Source: an uncultured Eubacteriales bacterium
Lineage (GTDB): Bacteria; Bacillota; Clostridia; Oscillospirales; Butyricicoccaceae
Assembly (NCBI GenBank): GCA_910586105.1
Contig: CAJUGU010000033.1
Span: forward strand, 1 to 31,387
Direction: 5' to 3'
DNA: 31,387 nucleotides
Shown here piece by piece: positions 14,164-21,899 of the stretch (positions within the stretch are counted from its first letter, which is position 1; every line of letters starts with the position of its first letter). The notes beneath the pieces are model-generated. The model saw only the letters and a program-made list of their open reading frames with translations, was not told the DNA's origin and made no database searches. The translations under genes and the position numbers were made by a program.

Positions 14164-14607
14164 ATGTATGAACGATTAAAGGTTAGATTTCATGGCTGCT
14201 GGTGGGAACTGCTTTGTGCGGAGACGACCAATAGCTGGGTGCAGCTGTTCCGCTATGGGTTGGTAGGCGGCGGCGCTTTCCTGATCGATTTTGCAGCGTA
14301 TTGTATTTTGGAACGTTTCGGGTTGCATTATCTGGCGGCGGGCGTATTGTCGTTTGCGGTGAGCTTTTGTTTTAATTTCACAGCGTCCCGCGCGCTGGTT
14401 TTCGCTGTAAAAGGGAAAACGGCTTCCAGAGAGCTTTCGGCTGTGCTGGCGATCTCGTTGGTGGGGCTTCTGCTGACGGAATTGCTGCTTTATCTGTTCG
14501 TTTCCACGCTGCGCTTCGGTTCCTGGCAGTCCAAAATACTGGCGTCGGCGCTTGTGCTGCTTTGGAATTATTTTGCGCGAAAACACTTCATATATAAAAG
14601 ATTGTAG
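14164..14607 (+). CDS. GtrA/GtcA-family membrane protein (lipid-linked sugar flippase)
   Basis: A 147-residue protein with four membrane helices (about 30-50, 58-80, 94-115 and 120-138). It has the family's opening FRYGLVGGGAFLIDF and closing NYFARKHFIY. GtrA proteins are thought to flip polyprenyl-phosphate-linked sugars across the cytoplasmic membrane and almost always sit beside a GtrB-type glycosyltransferase, as here. The start is the ATG right after the GT2 stop, so translation is coupled. It is the last gene of the operon; no strong hairpin with a T-run was seen after it. Confidence 0.93.
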   Translation: MYERLKVRFHGCWWELLCAETTNSWVQLFRYGLVGGGAFLIDFAAYCILERFGLHYLAAGVLSFAVSFCFNFTASRALVFAVKGKTASRELSAVLAISLVGLLLTELLLYLFVSTLRFGSWQSKILASALVLLWNYFARKHFIYKRL

Positions 14608-14863
14608 GATCTGTCTATTGCAGCGTACAGCGATCTCTGGAGAGCGTGGTTTTTCGCCTTATGGTCCCCGATGTCGGCTGGATAAGGCGCGCCTTGCATA
14701 AGGAAGACCGGATGATGGCGGTGCCGGGCGGGTTGGAGCCGGTGCGGGACCGTGCGGATTGAATGGCCCCGCATGCCTTTGCGCAAAACCGCCCTTCCCA
14801 AATCGCCGTACCTGTGCTATAATAAACCCATTCGGCGTTAGCCGGGAAAGGAAGGTCGGAGCA
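14608..14863. other. 256-bp intergenic region before the methionine operon
   Basis: No convincing gene. A 33-codon open frame at 14661-14762 has no ribosome binding site and was not annotated. The right end holds the promoter of the methionine operon. The leader from the predicted start is only about 35 nt, too short for a SAM or cobalamin riboswitch. Confidence 0.6.
14795..14823 (+). promoter_or_regulatory. Promoter of the methionine operon (extended -10)
   Basis: TGCTATAAT (14815-14823) is an extended -10 with perfect TATAAT. A weak -35, TTCCCA (14795-14800), lies 17 bp upstream. The first gene starts about 40 nt later, after GGAAAGGAAGG. Confidence 0.7.
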
Positions 14864-15526
14864 ATGCCCATCCAGTTAAACGGCATCAACCGTGCTGAAG
14901 TGCTGCAATATCTGGGCTGGCGCGGCAGCGAAATCCCGCCGGAGGTCGGCGCCCAGCTGGACGCCTGCCTTGCGGAGACGGTACAGCTTGCTGCGCCGCG
15001 CATGGTTTGGCGTGTGTTTGACCGCGAGGCCGTCCCAGAAGGGCTGCTGCTCGGCGAGGATGTACACGCGCTGCTCGCGGAGAGCCGTCGCTGCGTGCTG
15101 CTGGCGGCGACGCTGGGCGGCGGGGTGGAAAACGCGATCCGCCGCGCGCAGGTGCGGGATATGACGCGGGCGCTGATCCTCGATTGCTGCGGTTCCGCCG
15201 CGATCGAAGCTGTTTGCGACGCGGCAGAACAGGAGATCCTCGCTGCGCTTGGTGAAGGGGCGTTCCTGACGGACCGATTCAGTCCGGGCTACGGCGACCT
15301 GCCGCTTTCCGTCCAGCCGCGTTTTCTGGAAACGCTGGATACCGCGCGCCGGATCGGCTTGACGCTGACGTCTACCGGTATCATGACCCCGCGTAAATCG
15401 GTAACGGCAGTGCTTGGCGTTGCCGCTTCGCCGCAGAGCAAGCGCTTCCGGGGCTGCGCCTATTGTTCGATGTTTGAAACCTGTACATTCAGAAAGGTTG
15501 GGAAAACCTGTGGAAAAATATCCTGA
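14864..15526 (+). CDS. MetH activation protein (stand-alone AdoMet-binding reactivation domain, 220 aa)
   Basis: This protein corresponds to the C-terminal activation domain that E. coli MetH carries itself. It binds S-adenosylmethionine and helps re-methylate oxidised cob(II)alamin. The landmark RFSPGYGDLPL (138-148) matches the AdoMet-contacting R-x3-GY motif, and TGIMTPRKSVTAVLG follows as in the family. An extra cysteine cluster ends the protein (Cys198, Cys201, Cys207, Cys216). It overlaps the metH start by 17 bp, and that MetH lacks this domain. The pair resembles the split system of Thermotoga maritima. The start is ATG 14864 with GGAAGG upstream. The electron donor for reactivation is not visible. 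Confidence 0.92.
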   Translation: MPIQLNGINRAEVLQYLGWRGSEIPPEVGAQLDACLAETVQLAAPRMVWRVFDREAVPEGLLLGEDVHALLAESRRCVLLAATLGGGVENAIRRAQVRDMTRALILDCCGSAAIEAVCDAAEQEILAALGEGAFLTDRFSPGYGDLPLSVQPRFLETLDTARRIGLTLTSTGIMTPRKSVTAVLGVAASPQSKRFRGCAYCSMFETCTFRKVGKTCGKIS

Positions 15527-17864
15527 GATCGTCCGTTTGGACGGCGCGATGGGGACGATGCTGCAAAAAAGCGGCCTTCAGCCCGGGCATTGCCCGGAGG
15601 CGCTTTGCCTGACGGATCCGGACTGCGTGGCCGCGATCCACCGCGCATACATAGAGGCCGGGGCGCAGATCGTATATGCGAATTCCTTCGGCGCAAACCG
15701 CTGCAAGCTCGAAAAGACCGGCTACACAGTTGCGGAGATCGTGCCCGCTGCGATCCGCTGCGCGCGGCAGGCGTGCGGCAGCGATATACGCGTCGCGCTC
15801 GATGTTGGCCCGATCGGTCAGTTGTTGGAGCCTTACGGAACGCTTGCGTTTGAGGAAGCCTATGACATTTACCGCGAGATCGTTGAGGCGGGGGCGGCTG
15901 CGGGCGCCGACCTGATCGTATTCGAGACGATGACCGACCTTTACGAGGTCAAGGCGGCCGTGCTCGCCGCGAAAGAGCACACCGCGCTCCCCGTTTTCGT
16001 GACGATGACCTTCGAGGAAAACGGGCGCACCTTTACCGGTTGCACCGTGGAAGCAATGGCTTCCGTTTTGGAAGGGCTGGGCGTCGACGCAGTCGGCATG
16101 AACTGTTCCCTTGGCCCGCGCGAGCTTCTGCCGCTCGCCGAACGCCTGTGCGCCGTGACCAGCCTGCCCGTAATCGTGAAAGCGAACGCCGGGCTTCCGG
16201 ATCCGGCAACCGGCGAATACTACATCACCGCCGATGCGTTTGCAGAGGCAATGCAGCGTTTTGCCGATCTGGGGGTTGCATACCTTGGCGGCTGCTGCGG
16301 CACAACGCCGGAATTCATTGCCGGGATCGCCGAAAAAACGAAAAATACGCCCGTAAAGGCGCGGCAGGCGGAGCGCGTTTCCCGCGTTTGCACGCCGACG
16401 AATGTCGTTACGATCGACGGCGTGCGCGTGATCGGCGAACGGATCAATCCGACCGGAAAAAAGCGGTTCCAGCAGGCGCTGCGCGAAAACGACTTCGACT
16501 ACATCCTGTCGCAGGCGGTCGAGCAGGCGGACGCGGGCGCGCATATTTTGGATGTGAACGTCGGGCTTCCGGGCATCGACGAACCCGCTATGATGGCGCG
16601 GGCGGTGAAAGCGATCCAATCCGTGACCGACCTGCCGCTTCAGCTCGATTCCTCAGACGCAAAGGCGCTCGAAGCCGGGCTGCGCGTGGTGAACGGCAAA
16701 GCGATCGTGAACTCGGTCAATGGCGAGGCGGATGTGCTGGAACGTGTGCTCCCGCTCGTGAAAAAGTACGGCGCGGCGGTTGTCGGCCTGACGATGGACG
16801 CAGACGGCATCCCGCCGACTGCGGAGGCGCGGTTCGCGATCGCGGAGCGGATCCTGCAAGCGGCGCAGCGTCATGGCATCCCGAAAGAGGATGTTTTCAT
16901 TGATTGCCTGACGCTGACCGTCTCGGCGGAGCAGGAAAAAGCGGTCGAAACGCTGAAAGCAATGCAGCTGGTGCGCGACCGCCTTGGTCTGCACTGCGTA
17001 TTGGGCGTGTCGAATATATCGTTCGGGCTGCCCGCGCGCGCGACGGTTACAGCCGGGTTCCTGACATTGGCAATGGCGCATGGGCTTGACCTGCCGATCA
17101 TAAACCCGAACGCAGAATCGGCGATGAACGCAATCCGTGTCTTCAACGTGATTTATAATGTGGACAAGGGTGCAGAAGCCTATATTGCCGCGAATGCCAG
17201 GACAGCGGCTCCAGCGGCGCCCGTCTCGAAAGCGGAGGCTGCGCACGACCTTCCTTATGCGATTGCAAAGGGCCTTGGGGCGGATGCGCGCCGCCTGACC
17301 CGGGCGCTGCTCGACGAGGGCCGGAGCGAGCTGGATATCGTCAACGGCGAGCTGATCCCGGCGCTGGACGCGGTCGGCGCGCGCTTTGAGAAGGGCGAGA
17401 TTTTCCTTCCGCAGCTTATCAACTCAGCTGGCGCGGCGCAGGAGGCGTTCGAGGTCATTAAAACGTCGATCGCGAACCGCGGCGCGGCCTTGGTTTCCAA
17501 GGGTAAGCTGATCGTCGCGACGGTCAAGGGCGATATCCACGATATCGGGAAAAACATTGTGAAGACGATCCTGGAAAATTACGGTTACACCGTGATCGAT
17601 CTGGGCCGCGACGTGCCAGTCGAAACGGTCGTAGACACCGCCATCCGGGAGGATGTGCGGCTGATCGGCCTGTCAGCGCTTATGACGACCACGCTGGGCA
17701 GCATGAAACAGACCATTCAGGCGCTGCGCGAGAGCGGGCACGCCTGCAAGATCTGGGTCGGCGGCGCGGTGCTCACGCCGGATTACGCGGCGCAGATGGG
17801 CGCGGATTTCTATGCGCGGGATGCAAAGGAATCGGTCGGGATCGCGCGGGAGGTGCTTGGCTGA
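15510..17864 (+). CDS. metH: Cobalamin-dependent methionine synthase, short form (784 aa)
   Basis: The enzyme transfers the methyl group of 5-methyltetrahydrofolate to homocysteine through cobalamin. Domains in order: homocysteine-binding barrel (about 1-295) with zinc ligands Cys199, Cys262 and Cys263 (GGCCGTTPEF); pterin-binding barrel (about 305-570; GERINPTGKKRFQ, DVNVGLPG, QLDSSDAKALEAGLR); cobalamin cap (about 580-655); and B12-binding domain (about 660-784) with lower axial ligand His677 in GDIHDIGKN. The reactivation domain is missing, which explains the length (E. coli MetH is about 1,230 aa) and the separate upstream gene. The start GTG 15510 is the only suitable in-frame start codon near the family's N-terminus. 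It overlaps both neighbours: 17 bp upstream, and one base (TGATG) with the reductase gene. Confidence 0.96.
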   Translation: MEKYPEIVRLDGAMGTMLQKSGLQPGHCPEALCLTDPDCVAAIHRAYIEAGAQIVYANSFGANRCKLEKTGYTVAEIVPAAIRCARQACGSDIRVALDVGPIGQLLEPYGTLAFEEAYDIYREIVEAGAAAGADLIVFETMTDLYEVKAAVLAAKEHTALPVFVTMTFEENGRTFTGCTVEAMASVLEGLGVDAVGMNCSLGPRELLPLAERLCAVTSLPVIVKANAGLPDPATGEYYITADAFAEAMQRFADLGVAYLGGCCGTTPEFIAGIAEKTKNTPVKARQAERVSRVCTPTNVVTIDGVRVIGERINPTGKKRFQQALRENDFDYILSQAVEQADAGAHILDVNVGLPGIDEPAMMARAVKAIQSVTDLPLQLDSSDAKALEAGLRVVNGKAIVNSVNGEADVLERVLPLVKKYGAAVVGLTMDADGIPPTAEARFAIAERILQAAQRHGIPKEDVFIDCLTLTVSAEQEKAVETLKAMQLVRDRLGLHCVLGVSNISFGLPARATVTAGFLTLAMAHGLDLPIINPNAESAMNAIRVFNVIYNVDKGAEAYIAANARTAAPAAPVSKAEAAHDLPYAIAKGLGADARRLTRALLDEGRSELDIVNGELIPALDAVGARFEKGEIFLPQLINSAGAAQEAFEVIKTSIANRGAALVSKGKLIVATVKGDIHDIGKNIVKTILENYGYTVIDLGRDVPVETVVDTAIREDVRLIGLSALMTTTLGSMKQTIQALRESGHACKIWVGGAVLTPDYAAQMGADFYARDAKESVGIAREVLG

Positions 17865-19627
17865 TGAACGTTCGAGAGAGGCTGGAACGCGGGCTGCTGC
17901 TGTTCGACGGCGCAATGGGTACGTATTATCATGCGCAGTATCCGGACGCGGAGCGCGTGGAGGCCGCGAACCGGCGACATCCGGAACGCATCCGCGCCAT
18001 ACACGAAGCCTATCTGGAAGCCGGGGCGCAGGCAATCAAAACAAACACCTTTTCGCCATTCGACATGGAGGGGGAGACCCTCGAACAGACGCTGGAAGCG
18101 GGGTATGCGCTGGCGTGCAAAGCGGCGGAGCCTTACGGCGCGGCGGTGTTCGCCGACCTGGGCCCGGCGGCGCAGACCGAGGAAGACCTCCTGCGCGCGG
18201 TCGACTGCTTCCTGTCCCTTGGGGCGGAAAATTTCCTGTTCGAGACCTTTTCCGATTTTTCGGGATTGGAACAGGCGACGGCGCGGATCAAATCGAAAAA
18301 GCCGGAGGCGTTCGTGCTCGTTTCCTTTGCGGCCAATCCGGACGGCGTGACCCGCCACGGGCTGGCGGCCTCGGCGCTGCTGCGGCAGGCGGCTGCGTGC
18401 GCGGAGATTGATGCAGCGGGGCTGAATTGTGTTTCCGGCCCGAGCCATCTGCTGCGGTTGACCGAAGGCTTGCAGGAAAAGCCTGCGATCTTGTCCGTGA
18501 TGCCGAACGCCGGATATCCGACGATCGTGCGCGGGCGCACGGTCTATGAAGGCACGCCGGCGTATTTTTCGGGACGCATGGCGGAGCTTGCGGCGGCAGG
18601 CGCGCGGATCGTGGGCGGTTGCTGCGGCACGACTCCGGAATTTATCCGCCATACCCGGCAGGCGCTGGACGCGCTTGCGTTGGGCAAGGCTCCCAAACCC
18701 GTCCCGGTCGGGACGAAGGCCGCGCCGCGCGGGCTTTCCGCCGCACGCAAGGAAGGCGGACGGAACCGGCTGGCGGAAAAGCTGGACGCAGAGCAGCGGG
18801 TGTGCGCGGTCGAACTCGACCCGCCGGTCGACGCCGATGTGAGCCGCTTCATGGAGGGCGCGCGAAGGCTGGTCGCCGCCGGTGCGGATACCATCACTGT
18901 GGCGGATTGCCCGATCGCGCGGCCTCGCGTTGATTCGTGTATGCTGGCGGCGAAACTGCGCCGGGAACTCGATATCGACCCGATCCCGCATATGACCTGC
19001 CGCGACCGCAATATCAACGCGACGCGGGCGCTGCTGCTCGGGCTTTCGATCGAAAAGGTGCGCAACGTGCTGATCGTGACCGGAGACCCGGTACCCAGCG
19101 CCGAGCGAGACGAGGTGAAAAGCGTCTTTTCCTTCCATTCCGCGATCCTGGCGGGGTATATCCGCAGCTTGGGCGAGGAAAATGTTGTTGCGCCGTTTCA
19201 GGTGTTCGGCGCGCTGAACGTCAATGCGGCGAATTTTGACGCCGAACTGAAAAAGGCGCGGTGTAAACGGGAGGCCGGTGTGCGCGGCTTCCTGACGCAG
19301 CCCGCGATGAGCGAACGCGCGTTTGAAAATCTGGCGCAGGCGCATCAGGAAATGCCGGATATGAAGCTGCTTGGTGGTGTGATCCCGGTAGTGAGCGAGC
19401 GCAACGCACTGTTTATGAATAATGAGGTCGCAGGTATTGAGGTGCCGGAAGAGATTGTGCGGCAGTATCACGGATTGGAACGCGATGCGGCGGAAGACCT
19501 TGCGGTAGAACTTTCTGTGGGCTTCGCGCGGCGGATGGAACCGCTGACGGCGGGTTGGTATTTCATGACCCCCTTTCAGAGGGTAAGCCTGATCGAACGC
19601 ATTTTGCAGGCGCTTCAGAATGGATGA
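17864..19627 (+). CDS. yitJ: Bifunctional homocysteine S-methyltransferase / 5,10-methylene-THF reductase (587 aa)
   Basis: Residues 1-285 form a homocysteine S-methyltransferase barrel (FDGAMGT; GLNCVSGP and GGCCGTTPEF giving three zinc cysteines). Residues about 300-587 form a MetF-type flavin barrel (VELDPP with the catalytic Glu, HMTCRDRN, IVTGDP, FLTQPAMS). This fusion is known from B. subtilis YitJ and many Clostridia. It makes 5-methyl-THF for the adjacent MetH and may also methylate homocysteine from another methyl donor. Clostridial MetF types may take electrons from ferredoxin rather than NAD(P)H, but no partner gene is adjacent. It is the third gene of the operon, overlapping metH by one base. 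Confidence 0.95.
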   Translation: MNVRERLERGLLLFDGAMGTYYHAQYPDAERVEAANRRHPERIRAIHEAYLEAGAQAIKTNTFSPFDMEGETLEQTLEAGYALACKAAEPYGAAVFADLGPAAQTEEDLLRAVDCFLSLGAENFLFETFSDFSGLEQATARIKSKKPEAFVLVSFAANPDGVTRHGLAASALLRQAAACAEIDAAGLNCVSGPSHLLRLTEGLQEKPAILSVMPNAGYPTIVRGRTVYEGTPAYFSGRMAELAAAGARIVGGCCGTTPEFIRHTRQALDALALGKAPKPVPVGTKAAPRGLSAARKEGGRNRLAEKLDAEQRVCAVELDPPVDADVSRFMEGARRLVAAGADTITVADCPIARPRVDSCMLAAKLRRELDIDPIPHMTCRDRNINATRALLLGLSIEKVRNVLIVTGDPVPSAERDEVKSVFSFHSAILAGYIRSLGEENVVAPFQVFGALNVNAANFDAELKKARCKREAGVRGFLTQPAMSERAFENLAQAHQEMPDMKLLGGVIPVVSERNALFMNNEVAGIEVPEEIVRQYHGLERDAAEDLAVELSVGFARRMEPLTAGWYFMTPFQRVSLIERILQALQNG

Positions 19628-19818
19628 ATGCCTGCGCAGAGGGGAAACAGTTTTCGGGATTCCCTGAGTGGTACGCGTCCGGCGCAGCGGTTTGCGATGA
19701 AACGGAAGCGCGGCGCAGATTCGGGTGGGAGCAGCTCCGCCGGGAAGGCAATGGTTCCGCACTGTTTTGCGCAGGATGTTTGGAACGGCAAAAAAGGACT
19801 GTCCCCAGCGAACGTTAA
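19624..19818 (+). CDS. Possible small gene coupled to the methionine operon (64 aa)
   Basis: An open frame begins with an ATG overlapping the stop of the reductase gene (ATGA), the commonest coupling arrangement in this window. It ends within the downstream terminator region. The product is rich in Arg/Glu and has a CxxC pair (FCAGCLERQ) plus two other cysteines. I recognise no family, and the upstream ribosome binding site is weak. It may be a real small protein or a chance frame. Confidence 0.35.
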   Translation: MNACAEGKQFSGFPEWYASGAAVCDETEARRRFGWEQLRREGNGSALFCAGCLERQKRTVPSER

Positions 19819-19841
19819 GGTTCATTCGGGACAGTCTTTTT
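19791..19841 (+). terminator. Terminator of the methionine operon
   Basis: GACTGTCCC (19797-19805) pairs with GGGACAGTC (19828-19836), flanked by six A on the left and five T on the right. The 22-nt loop holds an inner GAAC/GTTC pairing. The A-tract and T-tract make it work on either strand. The GGACTGTCCC core resembles terminator-like repeats that I recall as common in gut Clostridia. Confidence 0.85.
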
Positions 19842-20032
19842 CCGAGCGTGGATGAGCGGGGCCGCAGGGCAGGGGGGCGCCGTTTGCTGCTGTAGGCGCA
19901 GTTTTCAAATGGCACTGTAAAGGGGTTGCCTTGACGGCGCGGAAGCTTGACGCATTCAATCGCAGATACATGGCTGATTGAAGCGGCCGCGATTTGACGT
20001 GCCCGTGTGTCAGGGCGTTTTTATGGAAAGCC
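19842..20032. other. Intergenic stretch before the lipoprotein
   Basis: No gene seen. It contains an inverted repeat TTCAATC (19955-19961) / GATTGAA (19976-19982), extendable by three G-C pairs past a bulged A, with no T-run. TTGACG occurs three times (19931, 19947 and 19994). Their role is unknown. Confidence 0.4.
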
Positions 20033-20061
20033 TTGAAATTGACAGCCGTACCGATTATAAT
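20033..20061 (+). promoter_or_regulatory. Promoter of the lipoprotein gene
   Basis: TTGAAA (20033-20038), 17-bp spacer and TATAAT (20056-20061). A TTGACA at 20039-20044 is only 11 bp from the -10 and is less likely to be the -35. Confidence 0.75.
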
Positions 20062-20112
20062 GAATGACAGACGGATATCGGAAATGGGGGATGCTCTACG
20101 AAATCAAATCGT

Positions 20113-20985
20113 TTGCGGAGCATGGTTGCCGCAGCCCTGCTCAGCGTATGTCTCTGGCTGACCGGCTGCGACCGGTTATTGGAGATTTGGAGCGTGGTCG
20201 ATCATGACCACTTTACCCTTCAGGAGAAGATCGACGCATTCTTTCAGGCGGTCGATGCGCAAGACGCGGACGCGATCAAGGCGCTGTTCTCGCCAAATGT
20301 GCTGCGGGAAGACACCGATCTGGATGAAACGATCGAACGGCTGTTCGTCTTTTACCCGGGCCCTACGGAGGATTGTTATATGGAAAGTTCGCCGGGAAGC
20401 TCCCGCCATATCGGGCCGCAGCGGATGGCGAGCACGCATAGCTGGTTCCCTGTGATCTCGAATGGCGTGAATTATTATTGTTACATCAGCCTCACGTATC
20501 GCGACGACGCCGACCCGGACAACATCGGGCTTGAAAACCTGATCTTGGTGAGCGAAAAGGTGCGGTGCAGCGAGGAATTTTGGACAAACGGAGGCTGGAA
20601 GGATTGCGACGTCGGCCTAACGGTCGTTGAGGACGCTCCGGGCGATTATCTCACCTGCCGGATCGGGGACACCCCATACATTTATACGCCGGTCGACCGG
20701 GTGCTGACGCAGGAGGACATCCTGACGTTTTTGGAGACGGACGATCGCTGGGAGCACTTTTTGGAGCGCTTCGGCGAACCCAATGCCGCCAGCCCTTACG
20801 GAAAGGTCTATTATTATGAGCTGCCCGACGAGGACGGCGAAAAGCGCTTTGCCTATCTTTCGATCCGCAGCGCAGGGGAAGGCCGTCCGGAGGAAGAACG
20901 GAAAATCGATACCGTAGTTTTGGAGGACGGGAGGAGCAGCCATACACTGGCTGTCCTCTGGAAAAACGAGACGGAAGACGACTGA
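20113..20985 (+). CDS. Secreted lipoprotein, DUF5104-like (290 aa)
   Basis: The N-terminus is a lipoprotein signal: basic start, hydrophobic stretch AAALLSVCLWL, and lipobox LTGC with Cys19 as the lipidated residue. Residues about 35-75 (DAFFQAVDAQDADAIKALFS, then LDETIERLF) match the start of DUF5104-type clostridial lipoproteins, small cystatin-like domains of unknown role. The rest is acidic, with many Tyr/Trp. The start is uncertain: TTG at 20113 gives a charged N-terminus, ATG at 20122 removes it, and neither has a clear ribosome binding site (a GGGGG lies 22 nt upstream). It has its own promoter and is not obviously coupled to the redox operon behind it. Confidence 0.8.
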   Translation: MRSMVAAALLSVCLWLTGCDRLLEIWSVVDHDHFTLQEKIDAFFQAVDAQDADAIKALFSPNVLREDTDLDETIERLFVFYPGPTEDCYMESSPGSSRHIGPQRMASTHSWFPVISNGVNYYCYISLTYRDDADPDNIGLENLILVSEKVRCSEEFWTNGGWKDCDVGLTVVEDAPGDYLTCRIGDTPYIYTPVDRVLTQEDILTFLETDDRWEHFLERFGEPNAASPYGKVYYYELPDEDGEKRFAYLSIRSAGEGRPEEERKIDTVVLEDGRSSHTLAVLWKNETEDD

Positions 20986-21000
20986 CCGTCTGACAGAGCA

Positions 21001-21029
21001 TTGCAACCTGTATTTTAAAATGCTGTAAT
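21001..21029 (+). promoter_or_regulatory. Promoter of the thioredoxin / ferredoxin operon
   Basis: TTGCAA (21001-21006), 17-bp spacer, and an extended -10 TGC-TGTAAT (21021-21029). It lies about 105 bp before the tlpA start. Confidence 0.65.
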
Positions 21030-21133
21030 CATGGAAAAGCCAGCCCCGCAGGGCGGATCGTGTGCAGACGGGAAGCCGCGAGCGCTGTTCGCCGCTGAGG
21101 GTCAGGCTTCTAACTGGGAAAGGAAGGTTTTTT

Positions 21134-21763
21134 ATGAAAGAGAATTCAAAACTGCGCGTGCTGTTGTTTGCAGTCGCCCTCGCACTGTGTCTGATCCCGG
21201 CGGTCGGTTTCAGCCGCAGCGCTTCCACGGAGCGGCCTCCGGCGGCTGCGTCGTCGGACGAGACTGCCGCGTCGGTCAAAGAAACTACAAATACCGCCGC
21301 TCAGCTTGGCAGCTTGAAGGAGTTCACCGCCGCCACTCTGGAAGGCGGCAGCTTTACGCAGGACGATCTTGCGGGAGCGGATCTGACCATCCTCAATTTC
21401 TGGACGACGACCTGCGGCCCCTGTATCCACGAAATGCCGGAGCTTGCGGCATTTGAAATAGAGCTGCCGGATCGCGTCCGCCTGATCACGGTTTGTCTGG
21501 ACGGTCTGGGGGATGAGGAGTATGCAGCAGGCATCCTGCGCGATGCGGGATTTGAAGGCCTGACCCTGACCTCCGGCGACGGGGACTTCCTTGACCTCTG
21601 CCGCAACCTGATCTATACGCCTACCACGCTCCTTGTGGACGCGGAAGGGAATTTGGTCGGCGACGCGATCATTGGCGCGCAGGCGGACTTGGAGCAGGTG
21701 TATTTGGACGCGGTCAACGCAGCGCTGGAAGCGGCAGGAAAGGAGGCGGTCAGCCTTGCATAA
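21134..21763 (+). CDS. TlpA-like extracytoplasmic thioredoxin (209 aa)
   Basis: A signal or anchor sequence (about 7-26) is followed by a Ser/Ala/Thr-rich linker (27-60) and a thioredoxin-fold domain. The active site is WTTTCGPC, with Cys94 and Cys97, and the cis-proline segment is YTPTTLLVD. TlpA/ResA-type proteins reduce disulfides of secreted or membrane proteins outside the cytoplasm. The ATG is preceded by GGAAAGGAAGG. The next two genes are a CxxC membrane peptide and a NapH-like polyferredoxin, so electrons may flow from the membrane ferredoxin through the peptide to this thioredoxin. That route is inferred from gene order. Confidence 0.92.
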   Translation: MKENSKLRVLLFAVALALCLIPAVGFSRSASTERPPAAASSDETAASVKETTNTAAQLGSLKEFTAATLEGGSFTQDDLAGADLTILNFWTTTCGPCIHEMPELAAFEIELPDRVRLITVCLDGLGDEEYAAGILRDAGFEGLTLTSGDGDFLDLCRNLIYTPTTLLVDAEGNLVGDAIIGAQADLEQVYLDAVNAALEAAGKEAVSLA

Positions 21764-21899
21764 ACGTATCCTGTTGGCGCGGTATGGCGGGCTGGCCGCG
21801 GCGGCGATCCTGCTGGGCGTAGGCGTCATGCGGCAGGAATACCTGCTGGTATTACAAAAGGCGGTGCGGATATGTCTGGAATGCATCGGGATCGGATGA
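21756..21899 (+). CDS. CD1871A-type CxxC motif membrane peptide (47 aa)
   Basis: A short protein with a basic start (HKRILLARY), one membrane helix (about 11-24) and the conserved ending LQKAVRICLECIGIG with Cys40 and Cys43. That ending matches the small clostridial CD1871A family, known for its CLECIGIG terminus. The start is TTG 21756, because a near-perfect AAAGGAGG lies 9 nt upstream. It overlaps the tlpA stop by 8 bp and the next gene by 4 bp. Position between a thioredoxin and a polyferredoxin suggests a dithiol relay in the membrane. It is easy to miss because of its size and TTG start. Confidence 0.85.
   Translation: MHKRILLARYGGLAAAAILLGVGVMRQEYLLVLQKAVRICLECIGIG

Noticed and set aside
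14661..14762. 33-codon open frame before the methionine operon
   Set aside because: There is no ribosome binding site, no coupling and no recognisable sequence.
14824..14863. SAM or cobalamin riboswitch before metH
   Set aside because: Expected for methionine genes, but the leader is only about 35-40 nt and holds no conserved core.
17810..19915. 701-codon open frame on the minus strand
   Set aside because: It is antisense to the homocysteine methyltransferase/reductase gene. The product is Arg/His-rich with no domain or ribosome binding site, so it is a shadow frame.
20091..20113. Alternative ATG starts at 20084 and 20091 for the lipoprotein
   Set aside because: Both are out of frame with the lipobox and lead to short products without a signal sequence.
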